DNA of 64,000 bases from Pictodentalium vernedei (Eukaryota > Mollusca > Scaphopoda > Dentaliida > Dentaliidae). The stretch lies in NCBI GenBank assembly GCA_031216915.1, contig CM062297.1, forward strand, positions 182,226,083 through 182,290,082. The letters run 5' to 3'. Below are positions 63,275 to 64,000 of this stretch, in pieces. The translations under genes and the position numbers were made by a program. The notes beneath the pieces were generated by a model. It ran no database searches, had not been told where the DNA came from, and saw only the letters and a program-made list of their open reading frames with translations. The first letter of the stretch is position 1, and the number at the start of each line of letters is the position of its first letter.

Positions 63275-64000
63275 TTGAAATAAGTTAAATGTTTTTTGGG
63301 AAAGCACGCTTATTATAAAAACCTTCCAGGAAAATTTCCATTTTCAAGAATAGAATACTGATCGTCAATGAATAGAAATAAGAATTCAATAGGTAGATAA
63401 TATTATTTTTTATAATATTATTAATATATAAATTATTATTACATGATATATTATCTCAGATTTGTTTGTGACAGGTTTTTTTGGAGAGTACCTAAAGGCA
63501 CTCTCCAAAAAACTGGTATGAAACAATAATTGACGAATCCATTCCAATACATTATACCACTTTTGCGGAAAACTCCATCCAGACAAAAATATTTGACTGA
63601 GACATCCTAGAACGAAAGATTCTAGACCGAAACGTCATTGGGCTATGCGTCTGTCCACCTTCATTTCATGCTGTACCGAACTCCATTTCATGGGGATAGA
63701 CTGAATGATTTATTGTTAAGTATACGCTCTCTGTATGTTTATTTGTAAAGGGCACATCTCCCGAATTTGTTCTGAATGCGGAGGGGAGAACATTTTAAAA
63801 CACTTCCAGCTGAAATAAAACTTAGTACATGAGGAGCTGACTAGATCGTTAAAGGGGTGGGGGCAGAGTATGTGTCACTTGTTTGGCATAACCTTAATGA
63901 AAGTCTACTACCATGTTTAACCATGGTAACCAAAAGAGGAGGAGCTAACTTCAGCCAACTTTTGGCTGTACTTCGTTTTTAACGTCAAATTTTGAAAATT
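63275..64000. other. Unannotated right edge
   Basis: Apart from the possible TIR at 63605-63640 and an inverted repeat GGAGAGTACC...GGCACTCTCC around 63484-63506, nothing is recognised. Confidence 0.45.

Larger units (their letters stand above)
62484..63634. mobile_element. Possible TIR element holding two MITEs and a SINE tail
   Basis: CCAATGATGTTTCGGTAGAG at the left and, inverted, CCAATGACGTTTCGGTCTAG at the right (63640-63621), followed on both sides by reiterated CTTTCG / TTCGACC phrases. The build resembles the element at 17110-18462. The interior has a family B MITE, a family A MITE and a SINE tail. Confidence 0.4.

Overview
This window looks like intergenic DNA from a metazoan nuclear genome, most likely a marine mollusc or related lophotrochozoan (inference). 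It is AT-rich and has no operons, no dense coding and no prokaryotic signals. Nearly all of it is transposable-element DNA: tRNA- and 5S-derived SINEs, broken non-LTR retrotransposons, many TTAA-flanked MITEs, elements carrying (TCCG)n, long inverted-repeat elements, satellites and microsatellites. No conventional multi-exon host gene is recognisable.

The one long intact reading frame is at 50089-52680 (the ATG-less tail of a larger protein, about 863 codons). It encodes a protein with a FEN1/XPG (PIN-like) nuclease signature followed by a C-terminal nine-cysteine CXC-type zinc cluster. It lies between two inverted repeats of about 350 bp (49537-49885 and 53030-53373). The whole 3.8-kb unit therefore looks like a DNA transposon whose recognisable protein is a FEN-like nuclease rather than a DDE transposase. 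This is the best candidate for an undescribed system in the window.

Layout. 1-6.5 kb: G/C-run-containing repeats, two hairpin MITEs and a possible hAT-like relic. 6.5-18.5 kb: TTAA MITEs, SINEs, fold-back MITEs, a LINE C-terminal fragment, a 5S-headed SINE and a triply nested element. 19.6-24.0 kb: a 4.4-kb element with long inverted repeats ending in 17-bp minisatellites, which encloses a TA-flanked MITE and 1.2 kb of AGT-type minisatellite. 24-32 kb: SINEs with clear target-site duplications, a 1.4-kb TIR element and a second tRNA-derived SINE family. 32.6-39.4 kb: satellite arrays, interrupted by a repeat carrying CRE, NRF1 and YY1 motifs. 39.4-48.9 kb: nested MITEs, an inverted pair of TA-flanked MITEs and composite repeats. 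49.5-53.4 kb: the nuclease transposon. 54.8-60.6 kb: CRE-bearing repeat, (GAGT)n, a frameshifted reverse transcriptase, a short array and a broken ORF1-like frame. 60.9-63.7 kb: further MITEs and SINEs.

The elements are repeatedly nested (SINE into MITE, MITE into TIR element, MITE into MITE), so relative insertion order can be read directly. The two most numerous families are a TTAA-flanked palindromic MITE (about 18 copies, termini like those of piggyBac elements) and a modular SINE family in which two kinds of head (tRNA-like, 5S rRNA-like) and two kinds of tail are combined on one shared body. Judgements of identity rest on reading the sequence and on recalled family features; no database search was possible.
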